NCBI RefSeq assembly: GCF_014701195.1
Contig: NZ_AP018712.1
Span: forward strand, 2,126,501-2,190,500
DNA: 64,000 nt
Reading direction: 5' to 3'
From: Tepiditoga spiralis
GTDB lineage: Bacteria; Thermotogota; Thermotogae; Petrotogales; Petrotogaceae
The translations under genes were made by a program, and so were the position numbers. The stretch's first letter is position 1. The number at the start of each line of letters is the position of its first letter. This document shows, one piece after another, positions 46,189-55,430 of the stretch. Under the pieces are notes generated by a model. That model worked only from the letters and a program-made list of their open reading frames with translations, did not search any database and had not been told where the DNA came from.

Positions 46189-48008
46189 GATAAATTCACC
46201 CTTTCAAGTATCTTTTCAAAATTAGTTTTTATAGACACTAAATCAAGTTCACAAATTTTTAAAAGTTCTTCACGCGTTCCATGAGTTACAAAATCCTTTA
46301 TACCATATGCATATACCTTTTTATTTTTTATTTCTTCATTAAAACCGCCTTGTAAAATACCTTCTTCATAAGTAATTACTATAGATGCATTCTTATTTAT
46401 TTCATTCATTATATTATTATCTATTGGTTTTATACTTCTTACTCCTATTATATTAACTTCATAATCTTTTAAAGCCTTATAAACAGTTTTAGATAGCGTT
46501 CCAACGGCAAGTGCATAAATATTTGAATTTGATTTTTTTAAATACTTCCAATTATAATTTACTTCTTTTAGACTCTTAAAAAGATCTTCCTCTTTTCCAA
46601 GATAATATTCTTTTGGAAATCTTATAAACCTTGGTTTATTTATTTCTTTAACTATTGACGTATAAATCATGTTTGCTAGATCAAAACCATCCAATGGAGT
46701 TAAAACTTCTATATTTGGAATTGGTCTTAAATAAGCTATATCAAAAATCCCATGGTGAGTTGGTCCATCTTCACCAACTAATCCAGCTCTATCTAATAAA
46801 AATAAAACAGGTAAAGATTGTAAAGAAACATCGTGTATTAAAGAATCATAAGCTCTTTGTAAAAATGTAGAATAAATATCAACAATAGGAAGTATACCTG
46901 TTAAAGATAGTGCTGCTGCTGTAGTTACTATACTTGGTTCAGTAATTCCCATATCAATCATTTTTTCTGGAGCTTCTTTTTTTAATTCATCAAGTCCTGT
47001 CCCTGATGTCATAGCTGCTGTAAAGGCTAAATATCGATAATCTTTTAATATCGATAAAGTTTTACCAACTATTTTGCTATAAGACAACCCTTCTTTTTTT
47101 ATAGACATACCATGAAATTTAGATGGATTCTTTTCTGCTTTTTCAATTCCTTTTCCTTTTGTTGTAAGAACTTGTAAAACAGCTGGACCATTATTATAAT
47201 TTTTTAAACACTTCATAAATAACTCTAATTCTTTTATGTTATGACCATCTACTGGGCCATAATACTTTATTCCCATATCTTCAAAAAAACCAGCTGGTTC
47301 TGAATAAATACTGTATTTCATTCCATTTCTTAATTTTTTTAATATTAGTTCTAAATCTTGCCCTATTTCAGAATCATTTAAACTCTCTTTTATATATTTT
47401 TTTATTGTATTATATGATTTTTTAACACGTATTTTAGAAAACAAAGTTGAAAGTGTTCCAACATTATTTGATATAGCCATATCATTACTATTTAAAATTA
47501 TTTTTATGTTTGTTTTTTGATACTTTAATTGATTTAAAGATTCTAAAGCCATTCCACTTGTAAAAGCACCATCTCCAATTACAGTAACAATACTTCTTGA
47601 TTTTTCTAAGACTTTATCTCCAAGTGCATAACCAATACCTGCTGCAATAGAGGTTGCTGCATGTCCTGCAATAAATCTATCAGTTCTTGATTCATTTATA
47701 TTTGTAAAACCACTAATACCATTTAATTTTCTTAATGTTTTAAATGCTCCCCACCTTCCAGTGAGGAGCTTATGTACATATGCTTGATGACTTGTATCCC
47801 ATATAATAACATCTTCTTCTGGATTAAAGGTTCTGTACATTGCAAGAGTTAATTCTACAACTCCTAAATTTGAAGCAAGATGACCATTTCCTTTTGACAC
47901 AATATTATAAATATACTTTCTTATATTTTTTGCAAATCCATCAAGTTGTTTATAATTCATTTTTCTTGTTGCATTATAAAGCATTTTTTCTTTTTTATAA
48001 TCTTTCAT
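46185..48008 (-). CDS. dxs: 1-deoxy-D-xylulose-5-phosphate synthase
   Basis: A 607-residue TPP-dependent enzyme, first step of the MEP isoprenoid pathway. Motifs: HLASNLGVVELTLAM, the TPP motif GDGAFTSGMA...LNSNDMAIS, DRAGLVGEDGPTHHG and the C-terminal transketolase domain ending FEKILERVN. Slightly shorter than E. coli Dxs (620). The start at 48008 has GAGGA six bases upstream; a TTG at 48020 is less likely. It overlaps nusB by 14 bases. Confidence 0.97.
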   Translation of the reverse strand: MKDYKKEKMLYNATRKMNYKQLDGFAKNIRKYIYNIVSKGNGHLASNLGVVELTLAMYRTFNPEEDVIIWDTSHQAYVHKLLTGRWGAFKTLRKLNGISGFTNINESRTDRFIAGHAATSIAAGIGYALGDKVLEKSRSIVTVIGDGAFTSGMALESLNQLKYQKTNIKIILNSNDMAISNNVGTLSTLFSKIRVKKSYNTIKKYIKESLNDSEIGQDLELILKKLRNGMKYSIYSEPAGFFEDMGIKYYGPVDGHNIKELELFMKCLKNYNNGPAVLQVLTTKGKGIEKAEKNPSKFHGMSIKKEGLSYSKIVGKTLSILKDYRYLAFTAAMTSGTGLDELKKEAPEKMIDMGITEPSIVTTAAALSLTGILPIVDIYSTFLQRAYDSLIHDVSLQSLPVLFLLDRAGLVGEDGPTHHGIFDIAYLRPIPNIEVLTPLDGFDLANMIYTSIVKEINKPRFIRFPKEYYLGKEEDLFKSLKEVNYNWKYLKKSNSNIYALAVGTLSKTVYKALKDYEVNIIGVRSIKPIDNNIMNEINKNASIVITYEEGILQGGFNEEIKNKKVYAYGIKDFVTHGTREELLKICELDLVSIKTNFEKILERVNLS

Positions 48009-48408
48009 ATTTCCTCGCAATCCTATCTAATATTCCATTAACAAATTTCCCAGACGTTTCTTCTGAATATTTTTTTGATAATTCAATAGCTTCGTCTATT
48101 ATAACCTTAATGGGAGTTTCTTTTTTTTCTAATATTTCATAAATTGCTAATCTTAATACACTTTTTTCAACATTTCCTATTCTATCAAAAGACCAATTTT
48201 TTAAATTATCTTCAATTATTTTATCTATTGAAGATAAATTTTCTTTTATATACTTTACATAAATTAAAGGTTCTTCCATATTTATTTTTTTTTCTTTACA
48301 TATATCATTAAGATTTTCAATTAATTCATCTAATTTTATTTCAAAAAAATTTAATTGAAATATACTTTCTATAACAGCTTCTCTAATTTTTCTTTTTGGT
48401 ACAGGCAC
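47995..48408 (-). CDS. nusB: Transcription antitermination factor NusB
   Basis: A 137-residue helical protein: RKIREAVIESIFQLNFFEI, WSFDRIGNVEKSVLRLAIYEI and KKYSEETSGKFVNGILDRIA are standard NusB. It supports antitermination in rRNA transcription. I choose GTG at 48408 because GAGGAG lies seven bases before; the ATGs at 48450 and 48435 fall inside the preceding coding sequence. The partners asp23 upstream (4-base gap) and dxs downstream are typical of Firmicute-like order. Confidence 0.95.
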   Translation of the reverse strand: MPVPKRKIREAVIESIFQLNFFEIKLDELIENLNDICKEKKINMEEPLIYVKYIKENLSSIDKIIEDNLKNWSFDRIGNVEKSVLRLAIYEILEKKETPIKVIIDEAIELSKKYSEETSGKFVNGILDRIARKYERL

Positions 48409-48412
48409 TTTA

Positions 48413-48805
48413 TCACTCCTCAGTTTTTTCTTCATATTCTTTTGTTTCAATTATTGATTGTTCTAATTCTTCGGTAATAGGGTATTCAAGAGATTCTACA
48501 ATTACTTCTATATTAGTTACATAAACATCAGCCATTTTTTCTAATTCGTTTTTTATTAATTCTTGTAATTTTTTAGAAAATTCAACTATATTTTCTCCAT
48601 ATTTAGCAGCTGTTTTAACTGTAACTGTTATACTTTGATCCTCATTTTTTCCTATTTTTATATTTTTTGGTAAATCTTTTTCTATTTTTAAATTATATAT
48701 TTTTTCTTCCTTTAAAAATTTTTCAAGAGATTTGTAAGCTATATTTTTTAAAACAGTTTCAGAAATATTTATTTGTCCAAAATTATTTTCTTCTTTTATA
48801 GACAT
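48413..48805 (-). CDS. Asp23/Gls24-family envelope stress protein
   Basis: A 130-residue Asp23-family protein (NFGQINISETVLKNIAYKSL, then ITVTVKTAAKYGENI...LQELIKNELEKM, and VYVTNIEVIVESL). In Firmicutes members are membrane-associated and linked to cell-envelope stress or acetyl-CoA/fatty-acid genes. An acidic tail of about 20 residues ends it. AAGGAGG precedes the ATG and an extended -10 promoter is at 48841-48849; first gene of the long downstream operon. Confidence 0.88.
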   Translation of the reverse strand: MSIKEENNFGQINISETVLKNIAYKSLEKFLKEEKIYNLKIEKDLPKNIKIGKNEDQSITVTVKTAAKYGENIVEFSKKLQELIKNELEKMADVYVTNIEVIVESLEYPITEELEQSIIETKEYEEKTEE

Positions 48806-48840
48806 AGTAATTCCTCCTTTTGAAATTTAATTACTATAAA

Positions 48841-48849
48841 ATTATACCA
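48841..48849 (-). promoter_or_regulatory. Extended -10 promoter for the asp23 - nusB - dxs operon
   Basis: TGG followed by TATAAT on the minus strand, about 36 bases before the asp23 start; no clear -35 box. It overlaps the region just before the mutS stop codon. Confidence 0.6.
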
Positions 48850-48853
48850 TAAT

Positions 48854-51304
48854 TCAAAATATTTTTATTTGCCCTTTAGGAACTTTATATCTCTTTTTCT
48901 TTACATTTTTCATTTTTTTTAAGTTATTTTCTAAATCTATCTTATTTGATATTAAATCCAAAACTTCTTTAGAACGTGTAATTATATCAATTGGAAACCC
49001 TGCCAACTTTGCAACTTCTATTCCATAGCTGTTATCACTTACACCATCCTCAATTTTGTGTAAGAAAATGACACCATTTTCAGTTTCTAAAACTTTAACC
49101 CTTTTAGTAGTAACACCTTCATAAATATCAGCCATCATAGTTAATTCAGTATAATGAGTAGCAAATATAGAAATTGATCCTATTACTTGAAAAATATATT
49201 CAGAAATTGCCCAGGCAACAGAAATACCATCTAAAGTACTCGTACCTCTTCCAACTTCATCTAATAAAACCAAACTATTTTTAGTAGCATTATTTAATAT
49301 AGTTGACATTTCCAACATTTCCATTAAGAAAGTTGATTTTCCTGTAATGATATCATCTCTTGCGCCTATTCTTGTAAAAATTCTATCATAAATAGGTAAA
49401 AGTGCCTTTTTAGCAGGTACAAAACACCCAATTTGAGCCATTACACTTATTATTCCAACTTGTCTTAAATATGTCGATTTTCCACTCATATTTGGTCCTG
49501 TTAAAATTATAAAAAAGTTTTCATTATCTATATCAAAATCATTTGATGTATATTCTTTTGAAAATTTTTCAACTACAGGATGTCTTCCTTGCATTATTTT
49601 AGATTTTTTGTTTTCTGTAAAAGTTGGTCTTACATAATTATTTAACACAGAAATTTCCGCAAAAGATCTTAAAACATCTAATTCAGAAATTTTATCAGAT
49701 AATTTTTTAATCTTTTGAGTATAAGAATTTAGCCATTCTAATAATTCTAAATACAATTTTTTTTCTATTTTCCTAATCTTATCTTCTGCTATTATCATCT
49801 TTTTTTCTAAATCTTTTAATTCTTCAAAAATAAATCTTTCATTATTAGTTAATGTTTGTCTTCTTATATAGTATTCTGGAACTAAATTTGCTTGCGTTTT
49901 TGAAACTTCTACATAAAATCCATATATTTTGTTTCTTCCAACTTTTAATTTAGTAATACCAGTTTTTTCTTTTTCTTTATTTTCTATTTCTTTTAATATT
50001 TTATCTATATCAAAAGATAAATTTCTATACTCATCTAATTCTTTAGAAACACCTTCTTTTATTACAAAACCTTTTCCTACATCATTATTTGCATTTTCAA
50101 ATAATGTGTTATTTATTTTTTCTTTTATATTTTGAAGTAAATTAATATCTTCAAAAAAATTTGATAGCTCACTACTTTCTAATAATTCATAAATATAAGG
50201 TATAGCATTTAAAGATGTTTTTAAAGCTAAAATATCACTCGGAGTAGCTTTTAATAAAGAGATTCTTGTAGAAATTCTATCAATATCTCTTATGTATGAT
50301 AAATATTCCTTTAGTTCATTCATTAAAAGTCTATCTTTGTACATTATTTCAACATTATTCAATCTGTTTTCTATGACGTTTTTATCTATTAAAGGCCTTA
50401 ATAAATATTCACGTAATAATCTATTTCCCATAGGAGTCTTTGTTTTCTTTAAAATATCATATAATGTTTTTCCTTTTGTTTCATTAGAAGGTATTAATCC
50501 TAAATTTGTAACTGTATTACTGTCAATATACATATATTCTAAGGTTTTTAATCTTTTTGGAATTTTAAAATGTTTTACTTTTGAAAATTGTGTTACTTCT
50601 AAATACTTTAAAACAGCAGAAAAAGTTATTAATTCATCTTTTGAAAAACCTAATATATTAAAATCAATTGAACCATAACTTTCTTCCAATTGATTTTTAT
50701 AATTTTTTGAAAAATACCATTCATCTAAAGATTCTATATAAATTTTATTATTAATTTCTTTTATTTTTTTTGATAAATCTTTTAGTTCTTCAGACAAAAG
50801 AATTTGTACAAAATTTGATGAAATAATAAAATCTATTAATTCAGATTCATTAAATTCAAAAGAATCTAAATAGACCTCTCCAGTTGAAAAATCAAAAATG
50901 CTGACAATATATTTTCTGTCATCATTTTTTTTAATCAATAATGAAAAACTATTAATTTCATCTAGCATATTTTCTTCTATAATTGTACCTGGAGTAATAA
51001 TTCTAGTTACTTCACGTTTTATTATACCCTTTGCATCTTCTGGATTTTCAAGTTGCTCACAAATTGCAACTTTCAAACCATTTTCTAACAATTTTTTTAA
51101 ATAATTATCAAGAGCATGATATGGAATACCAGCCATTGGATGTCCATTTCTATTAGTTAAAACTATTTGTAGTATATCACTTACTCTTTTAGCATCTTCA
51201 AAAAAAGTTTCATAAAAATCGCCTAATCTAAATAGTAAAACAGCATCTTTATATTGTTCTTTTATTTCAAGATATTGTCTTATCATAGGAGTAAGAGAAG
51301 CCAT
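48854..51304 (-). CDS. mutS: DNA mismatch repair protein MutS
   Basis: An 816-residue mismatch-recognition ATPase. The mismatch-reading DFYETF is near residue 29. The ATPase has GPNMSGKSTYLRQV, LLDEVGRGTSTLDG and FATHYTEL. The C-terminal tail is short (no long tetramerisation domain). Full MutS1 type, distinct from the MutS2 encoded 3 kb downstream. CGGAGG precedes the ATG. It follows clpP after a terminator and precedes asp23 by 48 bases. Confidence 0.98.
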   Translation of the reverse strand: MASLTPMIRQYLEIKEQYKDAVLLFRLGDFYETFFEDAKRVSDILQIVLTNRNGHPMAGIPYHALDNYLKKLLENGLKVAICEQLENPEDAKGIIKREVTRIITPGTIIEENMLDEINSFSLLIKKNDDRKYIVSIFDFSTGEVYLDSFEFNESELIDFIISSNFVQILLSEELKDLSKKIKEINNKIYIESLDEWYFSKNYKNQLEESYGSIDFNILGFSKDELITFSAVLKYLEVTQFSKVKHFKIPKRLKTLEYMYIDSNTVTNLGLIPSNETKGKTLYDILKKTKTPMGNRLLREYLLRPLIDKNVIENRLNNVEIMYKDRLLMNELKEYLSYIRDIDRISTRISLLKATPSDILALKTSLNAIPYIYELLESSELSNFFEDINLLQNIKEKINNTLFENANNDVGKGFVIKEGVSKELDEYRNLSFDIDKILKEIENKEKEKTGITKLKVGRNKIYGFYVEVSKTQANLVPEYYIRRQTLTNNERFIFEELKDLEKKMIIAEDKIRKIEKKLYLELLEWLNSYTQKIKKLSDKISELDVLRSFAEISVLNNYVRPTFTENKKSKIMQGRHPVVEKFSKEYTSNDFDIDNENFFIILTGPNMSGKSTYLRQVGIISVMAQIGCFVPAKKALLPIYDRIFTRIGARDDIITGKSTFLMEMLEMSTILNNATKNSLVLLDEVGRGTSTLDGISVAWAISEYIFQVIGSISIFATHYTELTMMADIYEGVTTKRVKVLETENGVIFLHKIEDGVSDNSYGIEVAKLAGFPIDIITRSKEVLDLISNKIDLENNLKKMKNVKKKRYKVPKGQIKIF

Positions 51305-51325
51305 GAATAAAAAACCTCCGTTTCA

Positions 51326-51354
51326 AAAAACAAGGCGCTAAGCGCCTTGTTTAT
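51326..51354 (-). terminator. Terminator between clpP and mutS
   Basis: ACAAGGCGCT and AGCGCCTTGT form a 10-bp G+C-rich stem on the minus strand, followed by T6. It lies inside the clpP stop region, 25 bases before the mutS ribosome binding site, so mutS needs leak-through or its own promoter. Confidence 0.88.
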
Positions 51355-51950
51355 TTTTCAATTTCTTTTCTTGAACCTATAACTTTATCTATTAATCCAT
51401 ATTTTACAGCTTCTTCTGCTGACATAAAATTATCTCTATCGCAATCTTTTTCAATTTTTTTGTATGTTTGACCAGTGTGGAAACTCAATATATCATAAAG
51501 TATTTTCTTTAAGCGTTGCATTTCATTTAATCTTATTTGAACATCGGTTGCAACACCCTCAGCACCGCCAGCTATTTGATGTATCATTACTCTGGAATTT
51601 GGAAGAGCAAATCTTTTACCTTTTGTACCTCCAGATAATAATACTGCACCCATTGATGCAGCTTGGCCTATACAAATAGTAGATACATCTGGTTTTATAT
51701 ATTGCATAGTATCATAAATTGCAAGACCATCTGTTACAGATCCCCCTGGAGAATTTATATAAATATAAATATCTTTTTCAGGATCTTGAGATTCAAGAAA
51801 TAATAATTGTGCAACAACTACATTTGCAATAGTTTCTTCTATTGGTGAACCTATAAAGATAATTCTATCTTTTAATAATCTAGAATATATATCATAGGAT
51901 CTTTCATAACGTCCATTTGATTCAACAACTACCGGCATTGGAATACTCAA
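51351..51950 (-). CDS. clpP: ATP-dependent Clp protease proteolytic subunit
   Basis: A 199-residue serine protease: catalytic Ser99 in [11 protein letters not shown], His124 in MIHQIAGGA, and Asp in [14 protein letters not shown]. The length fits the tetradecameric form. The start is TTG 51950, with GGAGG eight bases before, overlapping the stop of the remA-like gene (TTGA). clpX is not adjacent and tig is 30 kb away, unlike the common tig-clpP-clpX order. Confidence 0.97.
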   Translation of the reverse strand: MSIPMPVVVESNGRYERSYDIYSRLLKDRIIFIGSPIEETIANVVVAQLLFLESQDPEKDIYIYINSPGGSVTDGLAIYDTMQYIKPDVSTICIGQAASMGAVLLSGGTKGKRFALPNSRVMIHQIAGGAEGVATDVQIRLNEMQRLKKILYDILSFHTGQTYKKIEKDCDRDNFMSAEEAVKYGLIDKVIGSRKEIEK

Positions 51951-52237
51951 AGTTCATTCCTCCTCCCCTTTTTTACTTTATCTATTATTTTATTAGCATT
52001 AACGGAAGTTAAAACCATATGGCCACTATCCATAAAAATAACGGTTTCAACACTTTTTCCATAAGTTATATCAATTAATTTTATTCCACCTTTTATAGGT
52101 TTTTTTTCAAGTTGAGCTAAAACATCATTTTCTTGAAATATTTTTTTTATTTTTCTAAATTGCAAGAATTCTTCTGGAATAACAGAATGTATTCTTTCTG
52201 CAACTAAATAAGAATCTTTTGTTATTGGAATAAACAT
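51947..52237 (-). CDS. RemA-like (DUF370) DNA-binding protein
   Basis: A 96-residue protein. [11 protein letters not shown]...[29 protein letters not shown] and [10 protein letters not shown] align by eye with Bacillus RemA (ANRIISIV...IKRIIQDA...LIDATYGRRTRAVI...SDHVILSSV). RemA is a ring-forming, histone-like transcription regulator of biofilm and osmolyte genes. Here an insertion (about 12 residues) splits the middle. The start at 52237 has GGAGGTG five bases before. It overlaps clpP; a RemA partner of clpP is unusual, since remA normally precedes gmk. Confidence 0.75.
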   Translation of the reverse strand: MFIPITKDSYLVAERIHSVIPEEFLQFRKIKKIFQENDVLAQLEKKPIKGGIKLIDITYGKSVETVIFMDSGHMVLTSVNANKIIDKVKKGRRNEL

Positions 52238-52289
52238 TTTTTCACCTCCGCCCATATTATACAACAAACTAAAAAAAAAACAAAATTTC

Positions 52290-52319
52290 TTTACATAGTT
52301 AACAATAATTTGTTATACT
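52290..52319 (+). promoter_or_regulatory. Promoter for the CDF transporter - obgE - nadD operon
   Basis: TTTACA (52290-52295), 18-base spacer, TATACT (52314-52319), 43 bases before the start codon. A minus-strand TATAAT at 52256-52261 may serve the remA-like gene. Confidence 0.65.
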
Positions 52320-52361
52320 TAAACTAATTTAATAAACAATATTGATAAGGAGAAAAATATT

Positions 52362-53324
52362 ATGAATGATGATAACAGAAATAAACTTGTAAATAGAGCT
52401 GCATATGCTGGAATAATAGGAAATACATTTTTGGCTATATTAAAATTATTTATAGGTATATTTACTGGAAGTTTAGCAATATTAGCTGATGGAATAGATA
52501 CTACCACTGATATAGCAACTTCATTTTTAACATTAATCGCAGCAAAAATTTCTAATAAACCTCCAGATAAATCTCATCCTTATGGACATGAAAAAATAGA
52601 AACAATAATAACAAAATTACTTTCTCTTGTAATAATATTTGCAGGATACAATTTATTAATAAAATCTATAAAAAATATAATAACTCCGGAATTTAAAATT
52701 AACAATTTAATTTTAGTATTGATAACAGCATCAATTTCTGTTATTATAAAATATTTTCTTTTTAAATACAAATTAAAAATTGGCAAAAAAATAAATAGTC
52801 CATCTTCAATTGCAGATGCAATGAATATGAAAAATGATGTCTTAATATCCCTTTCAGTATTGATAGGAATAACCATTTACTATTTTACTGGAATAAAAAT
52901 ATTAGATCCTATAATAGCTTTATTAGTTTCATTAATGATTTTTAAAGTTGGATTTGAAACTTTTTTTGAAGCTTCAAACGATTTAATGGATGGTTCTAAA
53001 AACCTTGGTAAAATATACCTTGATATAGTAAACGTAGTAGATAAATATGAAGATATCAAAAATCCACATAAAATAAGAGTTAGAAAATCTGGATTTGTTT
53101 TTTTTGTAGACATGCATCTTGAAATAAATGGAGAAAAAACAATAAATGAAGCACATTCAATAATAATGAAAATAGAAAAAGAAATCAAACAATTAAATGT
53201 TTATATAAAAGATATAACTATCCATGTAGAACCAATAGGAAATAATGAAAAAGAATGTTTTGGATACGATGAAAATCTAATAAAAAGAACATTTGGAAAT
53301 GAGGAGGAAAACAATGGAATTTGA
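52362..53324 (+). CDS. Cation diffusion facilitator (CDF) transporter
   Basis: A 320-residue divalent-cation exporter with six membrane helices. Helix II has ADGIDTTTD with the Asp pair that binds Zn/Fe/Mn; helix V holds [12 protein letters not shown] His pair is in [14 protein letters not shown]. The C-terminal cytoplasmic domain (about 210-300) has [16 protein letters not shown] and ITIHVEP. AAGGAG precedes the ATG. It overlaps obgE by 11 bases. Metal specificity is not certain. Confidence 0.92.
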   Translation: MNDDNRNKLVNRAAYAGIIGNTFLAILKLFIGIFTGSLAILADGIDTTTDIATSFLTLIAAKISNKPPDKSHPYGHEKIETIITKLLSLVIIFAGYNLLIKSIKNIITPEFKINNLILVLITASISVIIKYFLFKYKLKIGKKINSPSSIADAMNMKNDVLISLSVLIGITIYYFTGIKILDPIIALLVSLMIFKVGFETFFEASNDLMDGSKNLGKIYLDIVNVVDKYEDIKNPHKIRVRKSGFVFFVDMHLEINGEKTINEAHSIIMKIEKEIKQLNVYIKDITIHVEPIGNNEKECFGYDENLIKRTFGNEEENNGI

Positions 53325-54639
53325 TTTTTTAGATGAAGCAAGAATATATGTTAAAGCAGGTAGAGGCGGAAATGGTTCCGTAAATTTTAGAAGAGAAAAA
53401 TACGTTCCAAAAGGCGGTCCAGATGGTGGCGATGGAGGAAATGGAGGAAACGTAATAATAAAATCTGTTTTAACAAAAAATACTTTAATAGACTTTAAAT
53501 TCAAAAAGAAATTTGTTGCAGAAGATGGTGTAGCTGGAACAAGAAAAAAACAATTTGGAAGAAATGGTAAAGATACAATAATTGAAGTTCCTGTTGGAAC
53601 AATGATTTATGATGAAGATACGGAAGAATTAATAGCAGATTTAACTTATCCAGAACAATACGTAGTAATTGCTCGTGGAGGAAAAGGTGGAAAAGGTAAT
53701 GCAAAGTTTGCAAATTCAAAAATGCAAGCTCCTAAAATTGCAGAAAAAGGCATCGAAGGAGAAGAAAGAAATATAAAATTTATACTAAAATTAATAGCAG
53801 ATATAGGAATAGTTGGATTTCCAAATGTAGGAAAATCAACATTAATTTCAAAAATTTCTAATGCAAAACCAAAAATAGCAAATTATCATTTTACAACATT
53901 AAAACCAAATCTTGGCGTAGTAAAAGTTGGAGAAGGCAATTCATTTGTTGTTGCAGATATACCAGGATTAATTGAAGGAGCCCATGAAGGAACAGGACTT
54001 GGAGATAAATTTTTAAGACATATAGAAAGATGTCATGTTATAGTTCATATTGTAGATATTTCTGGAATAGAAGGTAGAGATCCTATTGATGACTACTATA
54101 AAATAAGAAAAGAATTAGAAAATTTTTCAGAAATTTTAGCCTCAAAAAAAGAAATTATTGTTGCAAATAAACTTGATTTAATAACAGAAGAAGAAACTCA
54201 AAAAAAATTAAAAGAATTTACAGAAAAAACAGGTAAAGAAATATTTGAAATTTCAGCATATACTGGATATAACACAGATAAACTAATAAGTAAAATGTGG
54301 AACTTAATAAGCAAAGATCGAATTGAATACATAAAAAGAATTCAAAAATTCTTAAAAACTCAACCAGAAAGAGTAAAATTAAAGGTAGAACCAGTAAATA
54401 TACCAATCGATTTTAAAATTAAAATAGAAGTAGTAAAATGGAGTAAAGATACTTACGAAGTTACAGGCTCAAGTGTAGAAAAACTTTTAAATAAATATAA
54501 TATTATGCAAGAAGATTCTAAAAGAAAAATAATCCATCTTCTTGAAGAAAATGGAATGGATAGAGCACTCCTAAGTGCTGGAATAAAAGAAGGAGATACC
54601 GTTTACATAGGTGATCTTGCATTTGAATACATACCTTAA
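53314..54639 (+). CDS. obgE: GTPase Obg
   Basis: A 441-residue ribosome-assembly GTPase: Gly-rich Obg fold ([24 protein letters not shown], about 1-158), G domain with [24 protein letters not shown] and ANKLD, and the C-terminal OCT domain ([12 protein letters not shown] onward). The start at 53314 follows GAGGAGG; an ATG at 53293 lies upstream of that site. Coupled to the CDF gene by overlap and followed by nadD, a common pairing. Confidence 0.97.
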   Translation: MEFDFLDEARIYVKAGRGGNGSVNFRREKYVPKGGPDGGDGGNGGNVIIKSVLTKNTLIDFKFKKKFVAEDGVAGTRKKQFGRNGKDTIIEVPVGTMIYDEDTEELIADLTYPEQYVVIARGGKGGKGNAKFANSKMQAPKIAEKGIEGEERNIKFILKLIADIGIVGFPNVGKSTLISKISNAKPKIANYHFTTLKPNLGVVKVGEGNSFVVADIPGLIEGAHEGTGLGDKFLRHIERCHVIVHIVDISGIEGRDPIDDYYKIRKELENFSEILASKKEIIVANKLDLITEEETQKKLKEFTEKTGKEIFEISAYTGYNTDKLISKMWNLISKDRIEYIKRIQKFLKTQPERVKLKVEPVNIPIDFKIKIEVVKWSKDTYEVTGSSVEKLLNKYNIMQEDSKRKIIHLLEENGMDRALLSAGIKEGDTVYIGDLAFEYIP

Positions 54640-54651
54640 GGAGAATTAAAA

Positions 54652-55209
54652 ATGATTGTTTTATTTGGAGGAACATTCAATCCACCACACATTGCTCATA
54701 AAATAATAGCAGAAGTAGCTTATGATGAACTAAAACCAAGTAGATTTTTAATAATTCCTGCATCTGTACCACCACATAAAACTAATAATTTTATAGTTGA
54801 TTTTAATATAAGATATAACTGGTTAAAAAAAGTTTTTTCGTCAAAATTTGAAATTAGTAATATAGAAAACAAATTACCAAAACCATCATATTCATTTCAA
54901 ACTATTGAATATTTTTCAAAAAAAGATAAAGTTATTTTACTCATTGGAGAAGATTCACTACTAAACTTTAAAAAATGGTATAAATGGGAAGAAATATTAA
55001 AAAAATGTACTTTAGCTGTTTATCCACGATTTTTTAAAAATAAAATTAATACAGATATCCCATATATAAAAATAAATTCACCATTAATTGATATATCTTC
55101 TACTACTATAAGAAATCGAATAACCCAAAAGAAAACAATAAATGGAATGGTTGAAGATAAAATAAAAGATGAAATAATCAAAGTTTATACTTATTTTACA
55201 CAAATTTAA
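54652..55209 (+). CDS. nadD: Nicotinate-nucleotide adenylyltransferase
   Basis: A 185-residue NAD-synthesis enzyme: [11 protein letters not shown] (HxGH-type site), [29 protein letters not shown] and SSTTIRNRI. It joins NaMN and ATP to NaAD. AAGGAG before ATG. Ends the operon with obgE; the HD-domain yqeK gene that often follows is absent. Confidence 0.95.
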   Translation: MIVLFGGTFNPPHIAHKIIAEVAYDELKPSRFLIIPASVPPHKTNNFIVDFNIRYNWLKKVFSSKFEISNIENKLPKPSYSFQTIEYFSKKDKVILLIGEDSLLNFKKWYKWEEILKKCTLAVYPRFFKNKINTDIPYIKINSPLIDISSTTIRNRITQKKTINGMVEDKIKDEIIKVYTYFTQI

Positions 55210-55220
55210 AAGTAAAACTA

Positions 55221-55249
55221 TTGACAAATAGGTATTTGTTGTGTATAAT
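55221..55249 (+). promoter_or_regulatory. Consensus promoter for tRNA-Leu(GAG)
   Basis: TTGACA (55221-55226), 17-base spacer, TATAAT (55244-55249), with TG just before the -10. Confidence 0.92.
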
Positions 55250-55279
55250 TGTTTCGTAAATGAACTTCGAGTTCTTAAT

Positions 55280-55368
55280 GCCGGGGTGGTGGAATTGGTA
55301 GACACGTATGGTTGAGGGCCATATGGGCAATTGCGCTCGTGCGGGTTCAAGTCCCGCCCCCGGCACCA
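55280..55368 (+). tRNA. tRNA-Leu (anticodon GAG)
   Basis: An 89-nt class II tRNA: acceptor GCCGGGG/CCCCGGC, anticodon stem TATGG/CCATA with loop TTGAGGG (GAG), long variable arm, T arm GCGGG/CCCGC, discriminator A and encoded CCA. Confidence 0.95.
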
Positions 55369-55370
55369 AA

Positions 55371-55400
55371 AAAAGAGAAGACTTAGTCTTCTCTTTTTTA
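55371..55400. terminator. Terminator after tRNA-Leu(GAG)
   Basis: AAAAGAGAAGACT and AGTCTTCTCTTTT form a 13-bp stem followed by T-rich bases; it can also end the convergent aldehyde dehydrogenase gene. Confidence 0.88.
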
Positions 55401-55430
55401 TTTGATATTTTTAATATTGAATATATATTC

